A DNA stretch of 64,000 nt from Rubrimonas cliftonensis (GCF_900107585.1 NZ_FNQM01000012.1:1-64000); one strand, 5' to 3'; positions 43,194 to 52,871 are shown, counted from the first letter of the stretch. Numbers and translations: made by a program. The notes: generated by a model from the letters alone, not told the origin.

Positions 43194-44209
43194 GCGGGTT
43201 GGCGCGCAGGGCGCTGTTCCGCGGCGGGCCGGAGGTCTCGCGCCTCTGCCTCGGCACGATGATGTTCGGCGACCAGGCCGATGAGACGGCGACCGCGGCG
43301 ATGCTCGACCGCTACCTCGGCGCCGGCGGCGACTTCATCGACACGGCCGATGTTTACGCCAACGGCGAGAGCGAGCGCCTGCTCGGCCGCATGCTCGGGC
43401 CACGCCGCGACGGGGTGATCCTCGCCACCAAGGCGGGCAACGCGATGCGGGACGTCCCCGGTTCGGGCGGGCTTGGCGCAAGGTGGATCGCCGAGGCGGC
43501 CGACGCGTCGCTGCGCCGGCTCGGAACCGACGTCATCGACCTCTACTACCTGCACCGCGACGACGAGACCACGCCGCTGGAGGAGACCGTCGGCGCGCTG
43601 GCGAAGCTGATCGCGGCGGGCAAGGTCCGCTGGTGGGGCTTCTCCAACCACCGCGCATGGAAGATCGCCGAGATGGTCAGGGTCGCCGACGCGCTGGGCG
43701 CGCCGCGCCCGGTGGTCGCGCAGCCCTACCACCATGCGCTGAACCGGCTGGTGGAGATCGACTACATTCCGGCCTGCGCGCATTTCGGCGTCGGCGTCGT
43801 GCCGTACTCGCCGCTGGCGCGCGGCGTGCTGACCGGCAAGTATCGCACGGCCAGCCCGCCGGAAGGCTCGCGCGCCGCCCGCGCCGACAAGCGCATGATG
43901 GAGACGGAGTTCCGCCCCGAGACCCTCGCCGCCGCCGGCCGCCTCGCCGACCACGCCGAAGCGACCGGGCGCGCGCCGGCGGCGCTGGCGCTGCAATGGG
44001 TGCTCGCCAACGCCGCGGTCTCCAGCGTGCTGATCGGGCCGCGCAACGCCGCACAGCTCGACGGGTATCTCGCGGCGATGGAGGCGCCTTACGGGCCGGA
44101 GGACGAGGCGCTCGTCGAGAGCCTCAATCCGTCCGGCCACGCGCCGGCGCCCGGCTACGCAGACCCGCAATATCCCTATCGCGGACGCCTGTACGGCGCG
44201 GCGCAGTGA
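43190..44209 (+). CDS. Aldo/keto reductase
   Basis: A 339-residue AKR barrel. VSRLCLGTMMFGDQ, then DFIDTADVYANGESERLLG with the catalytic Asp and Tyr, a lysine in GVILATKAGNAM, the histidine in YYLHRDDETTPL and the NADPH site SSVLIGPRNAAQL. It reduces an aldehyde or ketone or oxidises a sugar hydroxyl. It starts at GTG 43190 overlapping the ABM stop and belongs to the plus-strand sugar-acid unit. Confidence 0.9.
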   Translation: MSGLARRALFRGGPEVSRLCLGTMMFGDQADETATAAMLDRYLGAGGDFIDTADVYANGESERLLGRMLGPRRDGVILATKAGNAMRDVPGSGGLGARWIAEAADASLRRLGTDVIDLYYLHRDDETTPLEETVGALAKLIAAGKVRWWGFSNHRAWKIAEMVRVADALGAPRPVVAQPYHHALNRLVEIDYIPACAHFGVGVVPYSPLARGVLTGKYRTASPPEGSRAARADKRMMETEFRPETLAAAGRLADHAEATGRAPAALALQWVLANAAVSSVLIGPRNAAQLDGYLAAMEAPYGPEDEALVESLNPSGHAPAPGYADPQYPYRGRLYGAAQ

Positions 44210-44222
44210 GTCGGGCCGTTCA

Positions 44223-45044
44223 ATGACGTGGGAGGTCTATGCGCTGCGCTACGCCGAGCGCGCCGGACGGGTGCGCGCCGACAGCTTCCTGTTCGACGAT
44301 CACGTCAGCCCGCATCCGATCGACTACTATCTCTGGCTGCTGCGGCGGGAGGGCCGCGTCATCGTCGTGGACACCGGCTACGACGCCGCCGAGGCCGCGC
44401 GCCGCAACCGCCCGATCCTGCGGGAGCCGGTGCGGATGCTCGCCGATTTCGGCGTCGACGCCGGCGCGGTCGAGGACGTGATCCTCACGCACCTGCACTA
44501 CGACCACGCCGGCGGGCTCGACGGCTTTCCCGCCGCCACCTTCCACCTGCAGGCCGCCGAGATGGCCTATGCGACCGGCCCCTGCATGTGCGCGCCGGCG
44601 CTCAACCATCCGTTCACCGCGGAACATGTCTGCGCCATGGTGCGCCGCGTCTATTCGGGCCGCGTGCGCTTCCATGACGGGGCCGGCGAGGTCGCAGAGG
44701 GCGTGGAGGTCGTCGCCGTCGGCGGGCACTCGCGCGGGCTGCAGGCGGTGCGGGTGCTGACGGCGCGGGGCTGGATGGTGCTCGCCTCCGACGCCTCGCA
44801 TTTCTACGAGAACTTCCTTTGCGGGAAGCTCTTCCCCATCGTCGTCGACGCCGAGGCGATGCTGCGCGGCTTTGCGCTGTTGCCGCGGCTGGCGGCGGGG
44901 CGGAACATGGTCGTGCCGGGGCATGACCCTCTGGTGCGCAGGCTCTACCCGCGCGTGGCGGGAGAGGCGGAGGGCCCGGCGGCGCACCGGCTCGACGTCG
45001 CGCCGGGCGATCACGCAGCAGTGCTGGGGGAGCTATGGCGATGA
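44223..45044 (+). CDS. Metallo-beta-lactamase-fold lactonase (annotated as N-acyl homoserine lactonase family)
   Basis: A 273-residue metallo-beta-lactamase: IVVDTGYD, the zinc motif ILTHLHYDHAGGLDG (HxHxDH), the later histidine in AVGGHSRGLQAV, MVLASDASHFYENF and the last ligand in VVPGHDPLV. The family includes AHL lactonases, but its place between an aldo/keto reductase and otnK suggests a sugar-acid lactone as substrate. Its end overlaps the otnK start by 10 bases. Confidence 0.82.
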   Translation: MTWEVYALRYAERAGRVRADSFLFDDHVSPHPIDYYLWLLRREGRVIVVDTGYDAAEAARRNRPILREPVRMLADFGVDAGAVEDVILTHLHYDHAGGLDGFPAATFHLQAAEMAYATGPCMCAPALNHPFTAEHVCAMVRRVYSGRVRFHDGAGEVAEGVEVVAVGGHSRGLQAVRVLTARGWMVLASDASHFYENFLCGKLFPIVVDAEAMLRGFALLPRLAAGRNMVVPGHDPLVRRLYPRVAGEAEGPAAHRLDVAPGDHAAVLGELWR

Positions 45045-46318
45045 TTCTGGGCTGCGTCGCCGACGACTTCACCGGCGCGTCGGACCTCGCCAACACGCTG
45101 GCGCAGGGCGGCATGGCGACGACGCTCTACGCCGGCGTCCCCGAGGCCCCGGCGGCGGAGGGCGTGCAGGCCGGCGTCGTGGCCCTCAAGTCGCGCACGA
45201 TCCCGCCGGCGGAGGCGGTCGCGCAGTCGCTCGCCGCGCTGGACTGGCTGCAGGCCCAGGGCGCGCTGAGCTTCGTCTTCAAGTACTGCTCGACCTTCGA
45301 CAGCACCGACGCCGGCAACATCGGCCCGGTGGCGGAGGCGATGATGGACGCGACCGGCGCCGCCCGTGCGCTGGTCTGCCCGGCCTTTCCCGGCGCCGGG
45401 CGCACGGTCTATCAGGGGCACCTCTTCGTGGGCGACCGGCTGCTCTCGGAGTCGGGCATGGAGAACCACCCTCTCACCCCGATGCGCGACCCCGACATCC
45501 GCCGCGCGCTCGCCCGCCAGAGCCGCGGACCGGTCGGCCATGTGCCGCTCTCGATCGTCGAGCGCGGCCCGGCGGCTGTCGCGGAGGCGATGGCGGCGGA
45601 GACGCAGGCCGGCCGCCGGCTGATCGTCGCGGACGCGCTGACCGACGCGCATCTGATCGACCTGGGCGCAGCGGCCGGGCGCGACACCCTCATCACCGGC
45701 GGGTCCGGCGTCGCGACGGGCCTGCCGGGCGTGTTTCTCGCGCAGGGGCTGATCTCCGTGAGCCGCGCGCGCTGGGAAGGGGTGGACGGTCCCGGCGCGG
45801 CGGTCGCCGGCTCGGTCTCGCGCGCCACGCAGGCGCAGGTCGCGGCGCACCGCGCGGCCGGCTTCGCCGCGCGCACCGTGACCCCGGAGGAGGCGATGGC
45901 CCAGGGCGACGGCGGTCCGCTGGCGGACGAACTGGCGGACTGGGCCGCGGAGCAGTGGTCGCGCGACCCCGCCGCGGCCCCCCTGATCTACACCACCGCC
46001 GACCCCGAGGCCGTCTCGGCGGCGCAGGCGCGGCACGGGCGCGAGGCGCTGTCGGCGCGGTTCGAAAGCCTGACCGGCGCCGTCGCGGCGGCGCTTCTGG
46101 CGCGCGGGGCGCGGCGGCTGGTCTCCGCCGGCGGCGAGACCTCGGGCGCCGTCGTCGCCGCGCTGGGGCTGCGGGCGATGGCCATCGGGCCGGAAATCGA
46201 CCCCGGCGTGCCCGCGCTCAAGGCCGAGGGCCGCCCGCTCGCGCTTGCGCTCAAGTCCGGCAATTTCGGCGGCCCGGCCTTCTTCGCCAAGGCGCTGGCG
46301 GCGCTGGGGAAGCCATGA
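45035..46318 (+). CDS. otnK: Four-carbon acid sugar kinase (3-oxo-tetronate kinase)
   Basis: A 427-residue DUF1537-family kinase. It opens ILGCVADDFTGASDLANTL, with FKYCSTFDSTDAGNIGP, and the C-terminal nucleotide-binding part VSAGGETSGAVVAALG and LALKSGNFGGPAFF. OtnK phosphorylates 3-oxo-tetronate (2-dehydro-tetronate type) to the 4-phosphate. Paired with otnC immediately downstream (ATGA overlap), the classic arrangement. No otnI isomerase or denD-type dehydrogenase follows, so the upstream oxidation steps are presumably done by the neighbouring dehydrogenases. Confidence 0.92.
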   Translation: MAMILGCVADDFTGASDLANTLAQGGMATTLYAGVPEAPAAEGVQAGVVALKSRTIPPAEAVAQSLAALDWLQAQGALSFVFKYCSTFDSTDAGNIGPVAEAMMDATGAARALVCPAFPGAGRTVYQGHLFVGDRLLSESGMENHPLTPMRDPDIRRALARQSRGPVGHVPLSIVERGPAAVAEAMAAETQAGRRLIVADALTDAHLIDLGAAAGRDTLITGGSGVATGLPGVFLAQGLISVSRARWEGVDGPGAAVAGSVSRATQAQVAAHRAAGFAARTVTPEEAMAQGDGGPLADELADWAAEQWSRDPAAAPLIYTTADPEAVSAAQARHGREALSARFESLTGAVAAALLARGARRLVSAGGETSGAVVAALGLRAMAIGPEIDPGVPALKAEGRPLALALKSGNFGGPAFFAKALAALGKP

Positions 46319-46956
46319 CGCCGGAGACGCGCCTGCGCGAGGAGATCGCACGCCTCGCCGCCTCGCTGTTCGCACGCGGGCTGACGCCCGGCGCCTCCGG
46401 CAACATCTCCGCCCGCCTTCCCGACGGCGGCCTGCTGGTGACGCCCACGGGCGCGTCCTTCGGCGCGCTTGACCCTGCGCGCATCTCCCGGCTCGACGCC
46501 GCCATGACCCCGGTCTCCGGCGACCCGCCGACCAAGGAGATGCCGCTGCACACGGCGTTCTACGCGACGCGCCGCTCGGCCGGCGCGGTTGCGCACCTGC
46601 ACAGCGCGCACGCCGTCGCGCTCTCGGTGCTGCCCGAGACCGACCCGGAGGACGCCGTGCCGCCGCTCACGGCCTATGCGGTGATGAAGCTGGGGCGCGT
46701 CAAGCTGCTGCCCTACTTCATGCCCGGCGACCCGGCGATGGGCGACGCCGTGCGCGGCCTCGCCGGCAAGCGCTCCGCCGTGCTGCTGGCCAATCACGGG
46801 CCGGTGGTGGCGGGGCGCGACGTGGAGGCCGCGGTCTTCGCCATCGAGGAGCTGGAGGAGACGGCCAAGCTGGCCCTGCTGACGCGCGGCCTGTCTCCGC
46901 GCCTGCTGACCCCCGAGCAGATCGCCGCGCTCGGCGCGCGGTTCCCCGCCGACTGA
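46315..46956 (+). CDS. otnC: 3-oxo-tetronate 4-phosphate decarboxylase (class II aldolase family)
   Basis: A 213-residue zinc aldolase: GLTPGASGNISARLPDGG, LVTPTGASFGALDP, EMPLHTAFYATRRSAGAVAH with the catalytic-site His residues of AHLHSAHA, and LLANHGPVVAGRDVEAAV. OtnC decarboxylates 3-oxo-tetronate 4-phosphate to dihydroxyacetone phosphate. It is translationally coupled to otnK and ends the plus-strand unit, 12 bases from the convergent rnhA. Confidence 0.92.
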   Translation: MTPETRLREEIARLAASLFARGLTPGASGNISARLPDGGLLVTPTGASFGALDPARISRLDAAMTPVSGDPPTKEMPLHTAFYATRRSAGAVAHLHSAHAVALSVLPETDPEDAVPPLTAYAVMKLGRVKLLPYFMPGDPAMGDAVRGLAGKRSAVLLANHGPVVAGRDVEAAVFAIEELEETAKLALLTRGLSPRLLTPEQIAALGARFPAD

Positions 46957-46968
46957 GCGGGGCCGACG

Positions 46969-47436
46969 TCAGCCGGCCTTGCGGCTCGGCTTGAAGGGGG
47001 CCATGCCGGCGCGGGCGAGTTCGTCGGCGCGCTCGTTCTCTGGGTGGCCGGCGTGGCCCTTGACCCATTTCCAGACTACCTGATGCCGCGCCGCGGCGGC
47101 GTCGAGCCGGCGCCAGAGATCCTCGTTCTTCACGGGCTTGCGGTCGGCGGTCTTCCAGCCGTTGCGTTTCCAGCCATGGATCCAGCCGGTGACGCCGCCC
47201 TTCACATAGTTGCTGTCGGTGACGACTGTGATGGCGGCGGGCCGCTCCAGCGCCTCGAGCGCCGCTATGGCGGCCATCAGCTCCATGCGGTTGTTGGTGG
47301 TGTGCGCCTCGCCGCCGGACAGCTCGCGCTCGCGCGCCACCGCATCGCCGTCGCGCGCCTGCAGCAGCGCGCCCCAGCCGCCGGGGCCGGGGTTGCCGGA
47401 GCAGGCGCCGTCTGTGAAGGCGAAGAGCGCGCTCAC
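46969..47436 (-). CDS. rnhA: Ribonuclease HI
   Basis: A 155-residue RNase HI with all catalytic residues: Asp9 in [16 protein letters not shown], Glu52 in [10 protein letters not shown], Asp74 in [11 protein letters not shown], His128 in [20 protein letters not shown] and Asp138. It removes RNA from RNA-DNA hybrids. The GTG at 47436 overlaps the ispH stop (GTGA), an ispH-rnhA coupling common in Rhodobacterales. Confidence 0.95.
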   Translation of the reverse strand: MSALFAFTDGACSGNPGPGGWGALLQARDGDAVARERELSGGEAHTTNNRMELMAAIAALEALERPAAITVVTDSNYVKGGVTGWIHGWKRNGWKTADRKPVKNEDLWRRLDAAAARHQVVWKWVKGHAGHPENERADELARAGMAPFKPSRKAG

Positions 47437-48389
47437 GCGGCGCTGTCGCGCAGCACGCGGGGCACGCGGAATTCGACGCGCTCGACGGCGGTCTCGACGA
47501 TCTCGACCGTCACGGCGTAGCGCTCGCGGAAGGCGTCCACCACGGCCTGCACCAGCTCCTCTGGCGCGCTCGCGCCCGCGGTCAGCCCGACCGAGCGCGC
47601 GCCCTCCAGCGCCCGCCAGTCGATCTCGCCGGCGTTCTGGGCGAGCTGCGCGTAGGGGCAGCCGGCCGTCCGCCCGACCTCGACCAGCCGGCGCGAGTTC
47701 GACGAGTTCGGCGCGCCGATCACCACCAGCGCGTCGATCCTGGGCGCGATGGCCTTCACCGCCGCCTGCCGGTTGGTCGTGGCGTAGCAGATGTCCTCGC
47801 GGTGCGGCCCCTCGATGGCGGGGAACCGCGCCTTCAGCGCGGCGACGATTTCGGCCGTGTCGTCCACCGAGAGCGTGGTCTGGGTGACGAAGGCGAGGCG
47901 CTCGGGGTCGCGCACCTCCAGCGTCGCGACATCCGCCGGCGTCTCGACCAGAAGCGCGGCGCCTTCGGGAAGCTGCCCCATGGTGCCGACCGTCTCGGGG
48001 TGGCCGGCATGGCCGACCATCACGATCTGGCGGCCCTGCTCATGGTGGCGGGCGGCTTCGATGTGGACTTTCGTGACCAGCGGGCAGGTCGCGTCCACCG
48101 CAAGCATGTTGCGCCGCGCGGCCTCCGCCGGCACCGCCTTCGGCACGCCATGGGCCGAGAACACCACCGGGCGGTCGTCGGGGCAGTCGTCGAGCTCCTC
48201 GACGAACACGGCGCCGCGGGCGCGCAGGCTCTCGACGACATGGGCGTTGTGGACGATCTCGTGGCGCACATAGACCGGCGCGCCCCATTTCTCCAGCGCC
48301 AGCTCCACGATGCGGATGGCCCGGTCCACCCCGGCGCAGAAGCCGCGGGGCGCGGCGAGATAGAGCATGAGCGAAGGCGCGGCGGTCAT
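47433..48389 (-). CDS. ispH: 4-hydroxy-3-methylbut-2-enyl diphosphate reductase
   Basis: A 318-residue iron-sulfur enzyme with the three cluster cysteines: Cys18 ([13 protein letters not shown]), Cys102 ([12 protein letters not shown]) and Cys201 ([11 protein letters not shown]), plus SSNSRRL and TAGASAPE. It makes IPP and DMAPP in the last step of the MEP pathway. The ATG at 48389 was chosen because the family starts just before the [10 protein letters not shown] segment. It forms an operon with rnhA. Confidence 0.95.
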   Translation of the reverse strand: MTAAPSLMLYLAAPRGFCAGVDRAIRIVELALEKWGAPVYVRHEIVHNAHVVESLRARGAVFVEELDDCPDDRPVVFSAHGVPKAVPAEAARRNMLAVDATCPLVTKVHIEAARHHEQGRQIVMVGHAGHPETVGTMGQLPEGAALLVETPADVATLEVRDPERLAFVTQTTLSVDDTAEIVAALKARFPAIEGPHREDICYATTNRQAAVKAIAPRIDALVVIGAPNSSNSRRLVEVGRTAGCPYAQLAQNAGEIDWRALEGARSVGLTAGASAPEELVQAVVDAFRERYAVTVEIVETAVERVEFRVPRVLRDSAA

Positions 48390-48525
48390 CGGCGGTGCTC
48401 CCGTGGTCTCGCCCCAGAGATACGGGGCGCGAGCGCCGCCGTCACCCCCCGCGCGCCCGCGCTGGGCCGCGACGATGCGTCCCCATCCACCCGACCCGTC
48501 CACCCGCCCCGGCCCTGGCGCGGGC

Positions 48526-49191
48526 TCAGGCCGCGTCGAGAAAGTCGCGCACGCGCGCAAACACGGCGTCGAACATCGCCGGGGTGAGCCGTCCGGTGTT
48601 GGTGTTGTAGCGCGAACAGTGGTAGCTCGCGAAGACGCGGGCGCCGCCGAGCTCGGCCTCGGCGCCGTGGCCGAAAGGGGCGTCGGCCAGCCGGCCGCCC
48701 AGCGCCCGCACCACGCTGCCATGGGCGATGCCGCCCAGCGTCACCACGGCACGCAGCCGCGGCGTCGCGGCGAGGCGCCCGCAGAGGAAACGCCGGCACG
48801 CGTTCACCTCGGCGCCGACCGGCTTGTTCTGGGGCGGCACGCAGCGCACGGCGTTGGTGACGATGCAGTCCCTGAGCTCCAGCCCGTCGTCGGGCCGCGC
48901 CTTGAAGGCGCCGTTGGCGAAGCCGTGGGCGGTCAGCGTGTCATAGAGGAGATTTCCGGCGTAGTCGCCGGTGAAGGGCCGCCCGGTGCGGTTCGCTCCG
49001 GTCACGCCCGGCGCCAGCCCCACCACCAGAAGGCGCGCGTCCGGGTCGCCGAAAGAGGGCACCGCGCCGTTGAACCATGCCGGCTCGCGCGCGGCGACTT
49101 CGGCGCGGTAGGCGGCGAGACGGGGGCAGATCGCGCAGCCGCGCGGGGCCTCGATCGCACTGTCGCGCGGGGCCTCCGGCTCAGGCGGCGT
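48526..49191 (-). CDS. Uracil-DNA glycosylase, family 5 type, start codon unclear
   Basis: The conserved protein runs from near 49191 to 48526. The iron-sulfur cysteines are in [31 protein letters not shown], and the active site is [20 protein letters not shown] and [13 protein letters not shown]. It removes uracil (and perhaps hypoxanthine) from DNA. The only standard start is GTG 49062, but that would cut off the first two cluster cysteines. Upstream in frame there is no ATG, GTG or TTG, only ACG (49191), ATA and ATC codons. The 5' end holds a 24-bp tandem duplication. It overlaps the NYN gene end, suggesting coupled translation with a rare start. Confidence 0.78.
   Translation of the reverse strand, partial: TPPEPEAPRDSAIEAPRGCAICPRLAAYRAEVAAREPAWFNGAVPSFGDPDARLLVVGLAPGVTGANRTGRPFTGDYAGNLLYDTLTAHGFANGAFKARPDDGLELRDCIVTNAVRCVPPQNKPVGAEVNACRRFLCGRLAATPRLRAVVTLGGIAHGSVVRALGGRLADAPFGHGAEAELGGARVFASYHCSRYNTNTGRLTPAMFDAVFARVRDFLDAA
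49129..49176 (-). repeat. 24-bp imperfect tandem duplication at the 5' end of the glycosylase gene
   Basis: Two adjacent 24-base units (49153-49176 and 49129-49152) both read GAGGCCCCGCGC at the start and GCGATC at the end on the minus strand, differing at four bases. They encode EAPRDSAI and EAPRGCAI. Only the second unit carries the iron-sulfur cysteine. Confidence 0.85.
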
Positions 49192-49759
49192 CGCTATCGT
49201 TCTGCTCCTCGTCGTCCTCGCGCCGCGGCGGCCGGGGCGGCCGGCCGATGACCTCGCGAAGTTCGTCGAGCTCGATGAAGTTGTCGGCCTGGCGGCGCAG
49301 ATCGTCGGCGATCATTGGCGGCTGGCTGCGGATCGTCGAGACGACGGAGACACGGACGCCCTTGCGCTGCACGCCCTCGACCAGCGGCCTGAAGTCGCCG
49401 TCGCCGGAGAACAGGACCATGTGATCGATGCGCTCGGCCATCTCCATGGCGTCGACCGCCAGCTCGATGTCCATGTTGCCCTTGACCTTGCGCCGACCCA
49501 TGCTGTCGGTGAATTCCTTCGCCGGCTTGGTGACCATCGTGAAGCCGTTGTAGTCAAGCCAGTCCACGAGCGGCCTGATCGGCGAGTACTCCTGGTCCTC
49601 CAGCAGCGCCGTATAGTAGAAAGCGCGAACAAGCTTCCCACGCCGCACGAACTCCGAACGGAGCAATTTATAATCGATGTCGAACCCAAGCGCACGGGCG
49701 GCGGCGTACAGGTTGGAACCATCGATAAACAGCGCAAGACGCTCATCACGATAGAACAT
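49181..49759 (-). CDS. NYN-domain (LabA/DUF88-like) protein
   Basis: A 192-residue NYN (PIN-like) protein: LALFIDGSNLYAAARALG with the first acidic residue, KGNMDIELAVDAME, and VLFSGDGDFRPLVEGVQRKG with the remaining aspartates of the putative metal site. NYN domains are predicted RNases. A very acidic tail ([12 protein letters not shown]) ends it. The ATG at 49759 fits the family. Its 3' end overlaps the uracil-DNA glycosylase reading frame. Confidence 0.9.
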   Translation of the reverse strand: MFYRDERLALFIDGSNLYAAARALGFDIDYKLLRSEFVRRGKLVRAFYYTALLEDQEYSPIRPLVDWLDYNGFTMVTKPAKEFTDSMGRRKVKGNMDIELAVDAMEMAERIDHMVLFSGDGDFRPLVEGVQRKGVRVSVVSTIRSQPPMIADDLRRQADNFIELDELREVIGRPPRPPRREDDEEQNDSDAA

Positions 49760-49939
49760 GGCAGCTCCAAAAAAGGCGTCAGACTAGGCGGTTTTCCGCA
49801 GATCGCCCATGTTTCACTTCACGACAGCTTTGGCAATACGAGCCGATTTGCAACTCGTCCACATAGCCTTCAGTTGGCGCACCAACGCGGCGACAACATG
49901 GCGGCGTCCGCCAAATCAGGACGCCGCCCCCGGAACGAT

Positions 49940-50815
49940 TCAACGGGTCGGCACCGGCGTCTCGCCCCTGTAGTCGTAGAATCCGCGCTTCGCCTTGCGG
50001 CCCAGCCATCCGGCTTCGACATACTTCACAAGAAGCGGACACGGTCGATACTTGGTGTCGGCCAGACCGTCGTGCAAGACATGCATGATGGCGAGGCAGG
50101 TGTCTAGGCCGATGAAATCGGCCAGCTGCAGAGGCCCCATCGGGTGATTGGCGCCGAGGCGCAGGGCCGTGTCGATCGCCTCGACGGTGCCCACGCCCTC
50201 ATAGAGCGTGTAGATCGCCTCGTTGATCATCGGCAGCAGGATGCGGTTGACGATGAAGGCGGGGAAGTCCTCGGCGCTGGCCGGGGTCTTGCCGAGGCGC
50301 ACGACGAGTGCGCGCAGCGTCTCGAAGGTGGCCTCGTCGGTCGCTATGCCGCGGATCAGCTCGACAAGCGGCATGATCGGCGCCGGGTTCATGAAGTGGA
50401 AGCCCATGAAACGCTCGGGCCTGTCGGTCGCGGAGGCGAGCCGCGTGATCGAGATGGACGAGGTGTTCGACGTCAGCAGGGTGTGGGGAGCGAGAAAGGG
50501 CGCGACGCTCTCGAAGATGCGCCGCTTCACGGCCTCGTCCTCCGTCGCCGCCTCGATGATGAGGTCGCAGGGGCCAAGCGCCTCGGCGTCGCCGGCCGTC
50601 GCGATCCGGGCCAGCGCCACGGCCTTGCCGGCGGCGTCCATCTGCCCGCGCCCGATCTGCCGGTCCATCGCCGCGTCAATGCGTGCGACGGCCGTCGACA
50701 AGGCGGCCGGCGCGACGTCCATCAGCCGGACGTCGTATCCGGCGGCGGCGAAGACATGGGCGATGCCCACGCCCATCTGTCCCGCGCCGATGACACCGAC
50801 CGTGTTGATTTCCAT
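49940..50815 (-). CDS. 3-hydroxybutyryl-CoA dehydrogenase
   Basis: A 291-residue enzyme: Rossmann motif GVIGAGQMGVGIAHVFAAAG, LLTSNTSSISIT, the catalytic histidine in FMGFHFMNPAPIMPLVELI and the C-terminal PMGPLQLADFIGLDTC. It interconverts acetoacetyl-CoA and 3-hydroxybutyryl-CoA with NAD(P), used in butanoate, PHB or ethylmalonyl-CoA metabolism. In Rhodobacterales it often follows etfAB; no etf genes are adjacent here. Spaced apart from both neighbours, so probably monocistronic. Confidence 0.92.
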   Translation of the reverse strand: MEINTVGVIGAGQMGVGIAHVFAAAGYDVRLMDVAPAALSTAVARIDAAMDRQIGRGQMDAAGKAVALARIATAGDAEALGPCDLIIEAATEDEAVKRRIFESVAPFLAPHTLLTSNTSSISITRLASATDRPERFMGFHFMNPAPIMPLVELIRGIATDEATFETLRALVVRLGKTPASAEDFPAFIVNRILLPMINEAIYTLYEGVGTVEAIDTALRLGANHPMGPLQLADFIGLDTCLAIMHVLHDGLADTKYRPCPLLVKYVEAGWLGRKAKRGFYDYRGETPVPTR

Positions 50816-50926
50816 GCGCTTCGCAGCTCCCGATGACGCCGTCCGGGAGGTCCGCCCGCCAGACGCGGGCGAACATTATGCGCCGCGTCGGCGCGGAGCA
50901 AGCGACCGGAGCCGTCCCGCGCAGGC

Positions 50927-51559
50927 TCAGCCGCCCCGGTTTACCGGATTGCCGACCATGGTGAGAAACTCGCGACGGGTCGCATGATCGTCGCGGAACA
51001 CGCCGAGCATGGTGGAGGTCACCATGGACACGCCGTGCTTGTGGACGCCGCGGGTCGACATGCACTGATGCTCGGCCTCAAGCACCACCGCCACGCCCTT
51101 CGGCTGGAGCACGTCGCGGATGGCGTTGGCCACCTGCGCGGTCATCTTCTCCTGAACCTGCAGGCGCTTGGCGAAGCTGTCGACGACGCGGGCGAGCTTG
51201 GAGATGCCGACGACGCGGCGATCGGGCATGTAGCCGACATGGGCGCGACCGATGATCGGGGCGAGATGATGCTCGCAATAGCTCTCGAAACGGATGTCCC
51301 GCAGGATAACCATCTCGTCGTAGCCCTCGACCTCCTCGAACACGCGCTGGAGGTCCGCGTGCGGATCCTCATCGTAGCCGCGGAACCACTCGCCGTAGGC
51401 GCGCGCCACGCGGGAGGGCGTGTCTATCAGCCCCTCCCGCCCGGGGTCGTCGCCAGCCCAGCGCAGCAGCGTGCGCACCGCCTCCTCGGCCTCCTCCCGC
51501 GTCGGGCGCAGTTGCGGCGACGGGGCCTCACGCGGCAGGTCGGGACGATGCACGTTCAT
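50927..51559 (-). CDS. folE: GTP cyclohydrolase I
   Basis: A 210-residue enzyme with [14 protein letters not shown], the zinc-site residues of [20 protein letters not shown], and [21 protein letters not shown]. It converts GTP to 7,8-dihydroneopterin triphosphate for folate. The ATG at 51559 with GAGGAG eight bases upstream is preferred over a GTG at 51568. It lies about 110 bases downstream of metZ on the same strand. Confidence 0.95.
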   Translation of the reverse strand: MNVHRPDLPREAPSPQLRPTREEAEEAVRTLLRWAGDDPGREGLIDTPSRVARAYGEWFRGYDEDPHADLQRVFEEVEGYDEMVILRDIRFESYCEHHLAPIIGRAHVGYMPDRRVVGISKLARVVDSFAKRLQVQEKMTAQVANAIRDVLQPKGVAVVLEAEHQCMSTRGVHKHGVSMVTSTMLGVFRDDHATRREFLTMVGNPVNRGG

Positions 51560-51668
51560 GGAAGACACTCCTCGATCGGCGCGCAGATTGCGCCGCCGCC
51601 TGCGTAAATAGGCCGCACGCCTGTGAGGGAAAGCCCCGATGCGCCTCGCCTGAGCGCAGCGCCTTCGA

Positions 51669-52871
51669 CTACGCCGCGGCGAGCGCGCGCGCGATGTCCT
51701 CGAGCAGATCCTCGGGATCCTCGAGGCCGATTGAGATGCGCACCAGTCCGGGCGTGATGCCCAGCGTCTCGCGCGCCGCCTCGCTCAGGCGCTGGTGCGT
51801 CGTCGTCGCCGGATGCGTCACGAGGCTCTTGGCGTCGCCGAGGTTGTTGGAGATCGCGATGATGCGCAGCGCGTTGAGGAATCGGAACGCCGACGCCTGC
51901 CCTCCCGCCACGTCCAAAGAGATGACGCCGCCGCCGGCGGTCATCTGCGCCATGGCGAGGGCGTGCTGCGGATGGTCGGCGAGGCCCGGATAGAGCAGCC
52001 GCGCCAGCTTCGCATGCCCCTGGAGCGCCTGCGCGATGCGCGCCGCTGCGGCGGCCTGGGCGTCGCAGCGCAGGGCCAGCGTCTCCATGCCCTTGAGCAT
52101 CACCCAGGCGTTGAAGGGACTCATCGCGCCGCCGGTGTGCTTGAGATAGGGCTCCAGCTCGCCGCGGACGTAGTCCTTCGAGCCCAGCACCACGCCGCCG
52201 AGGCAGCGCCCCTGCCCGTCGATGTACTTGGTCGCGGAGTACACGACGACGTCGGCGCCGAACTCCAGCGGGCGCTGGAACATCGGCGTGGCGAACACGT
52301 TGTCGATGACGACGCGGGCGCCCGCCGCATGGGCGATCTCCGACACGGCGCGGATGTCGGTGATCTCCAGCGTCGGGTTGGAGGGGCTCTCGAAGAAGGC
52401 CACCTTCGTGTTCGGCCGCATGGCGGCCTTCCAGGCGTCAAGGTCGCGGCCGTCCACCAGCGTGATCTCCACGCCGAAGCGCGGCAGCAGCGTCTCGACG
52501 ATGTAGAGGCATGAACCGAACAGCGCGCGGGCCGCCACCACATGGTCGCCGGCGCGCAGCATGCACATCATCGCGGCGTTGACCGCCGCCATGCCGGAGG
52601 CGGTGGCGAAGGCGTCCTCGGCGCCTTCCAGCGACGCGATCCGCTCCTCGAACATGCCAACGGTAGGGTTGCCGTAGCGCGCGTAGATGTAGCCGGGATC
52701 CTCGCCCTTGAAGCGCGCCTCGGCGGCCTCGGCGTCGGGATATACGAAGCCCTGCGTCAGAAAAAGCGCCTCGGACGTCTCCTGGAACTGCGAGCGCTTG
52801 ACGCCCGCATGGACCAGCCGCGTGCGCTGGCGCAGGGGAGCCTCGGCTCCGTCGCGATCATGGTCCTTCAC
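51669..52871 (-). CDS. metZ: O-succinylhomoserine sulfhydrylase
   Basis: A 400-residue PLP enzyme of the Cys/Met metabolism family: [50 protein letters not shown] and the PLP lysine in [14 protein letters not shown]. The VHAG...[14 protein letters not shown] opening is typical of MetZ. It makes homocysteine from O-succinylhomoserine and sulfide. A GTG at 52871 (GGAAGGGG upstream) starts it. The roughly 250 bases upstream were checked for a SAM riboswitch without a convincing result; MetR may control it. Confidence 0.9.
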   Translation of the reverse strand: MKDHDRDGAEAPLRQRTRLVHAGVKRSQFQETSEALFLTQGFVYPDAEAAEARFKGEDPGYIYARYGNPTVGMFEERIASLEGAEDAFATASGMAAVNAAMMCMLRAGDHVVAARALFGSCLYIVETLLPRFGVEITLVDGRDLDAWKAAMRPNTKVAFFESPSNPTLEITDIRAVSEIAHAAGARVVIDNVFATPMFQRPLEFGADVVVYSATKYIDGQGRCLGGVVLGSKDYVRGELEPYLKHTGGAMSPFNAWVMLKGMETLALRCDAQAAAAARIAQALQGHAKLARLLYPGLADHPQHALAMAQMTAGGGVISLDVAGGQASAFRFLNALRIIAISNNLGDAKSLVTHPATTTHQRLSEAARETLGITPGLVRISIGLEDPEDLLEDIARALAAA

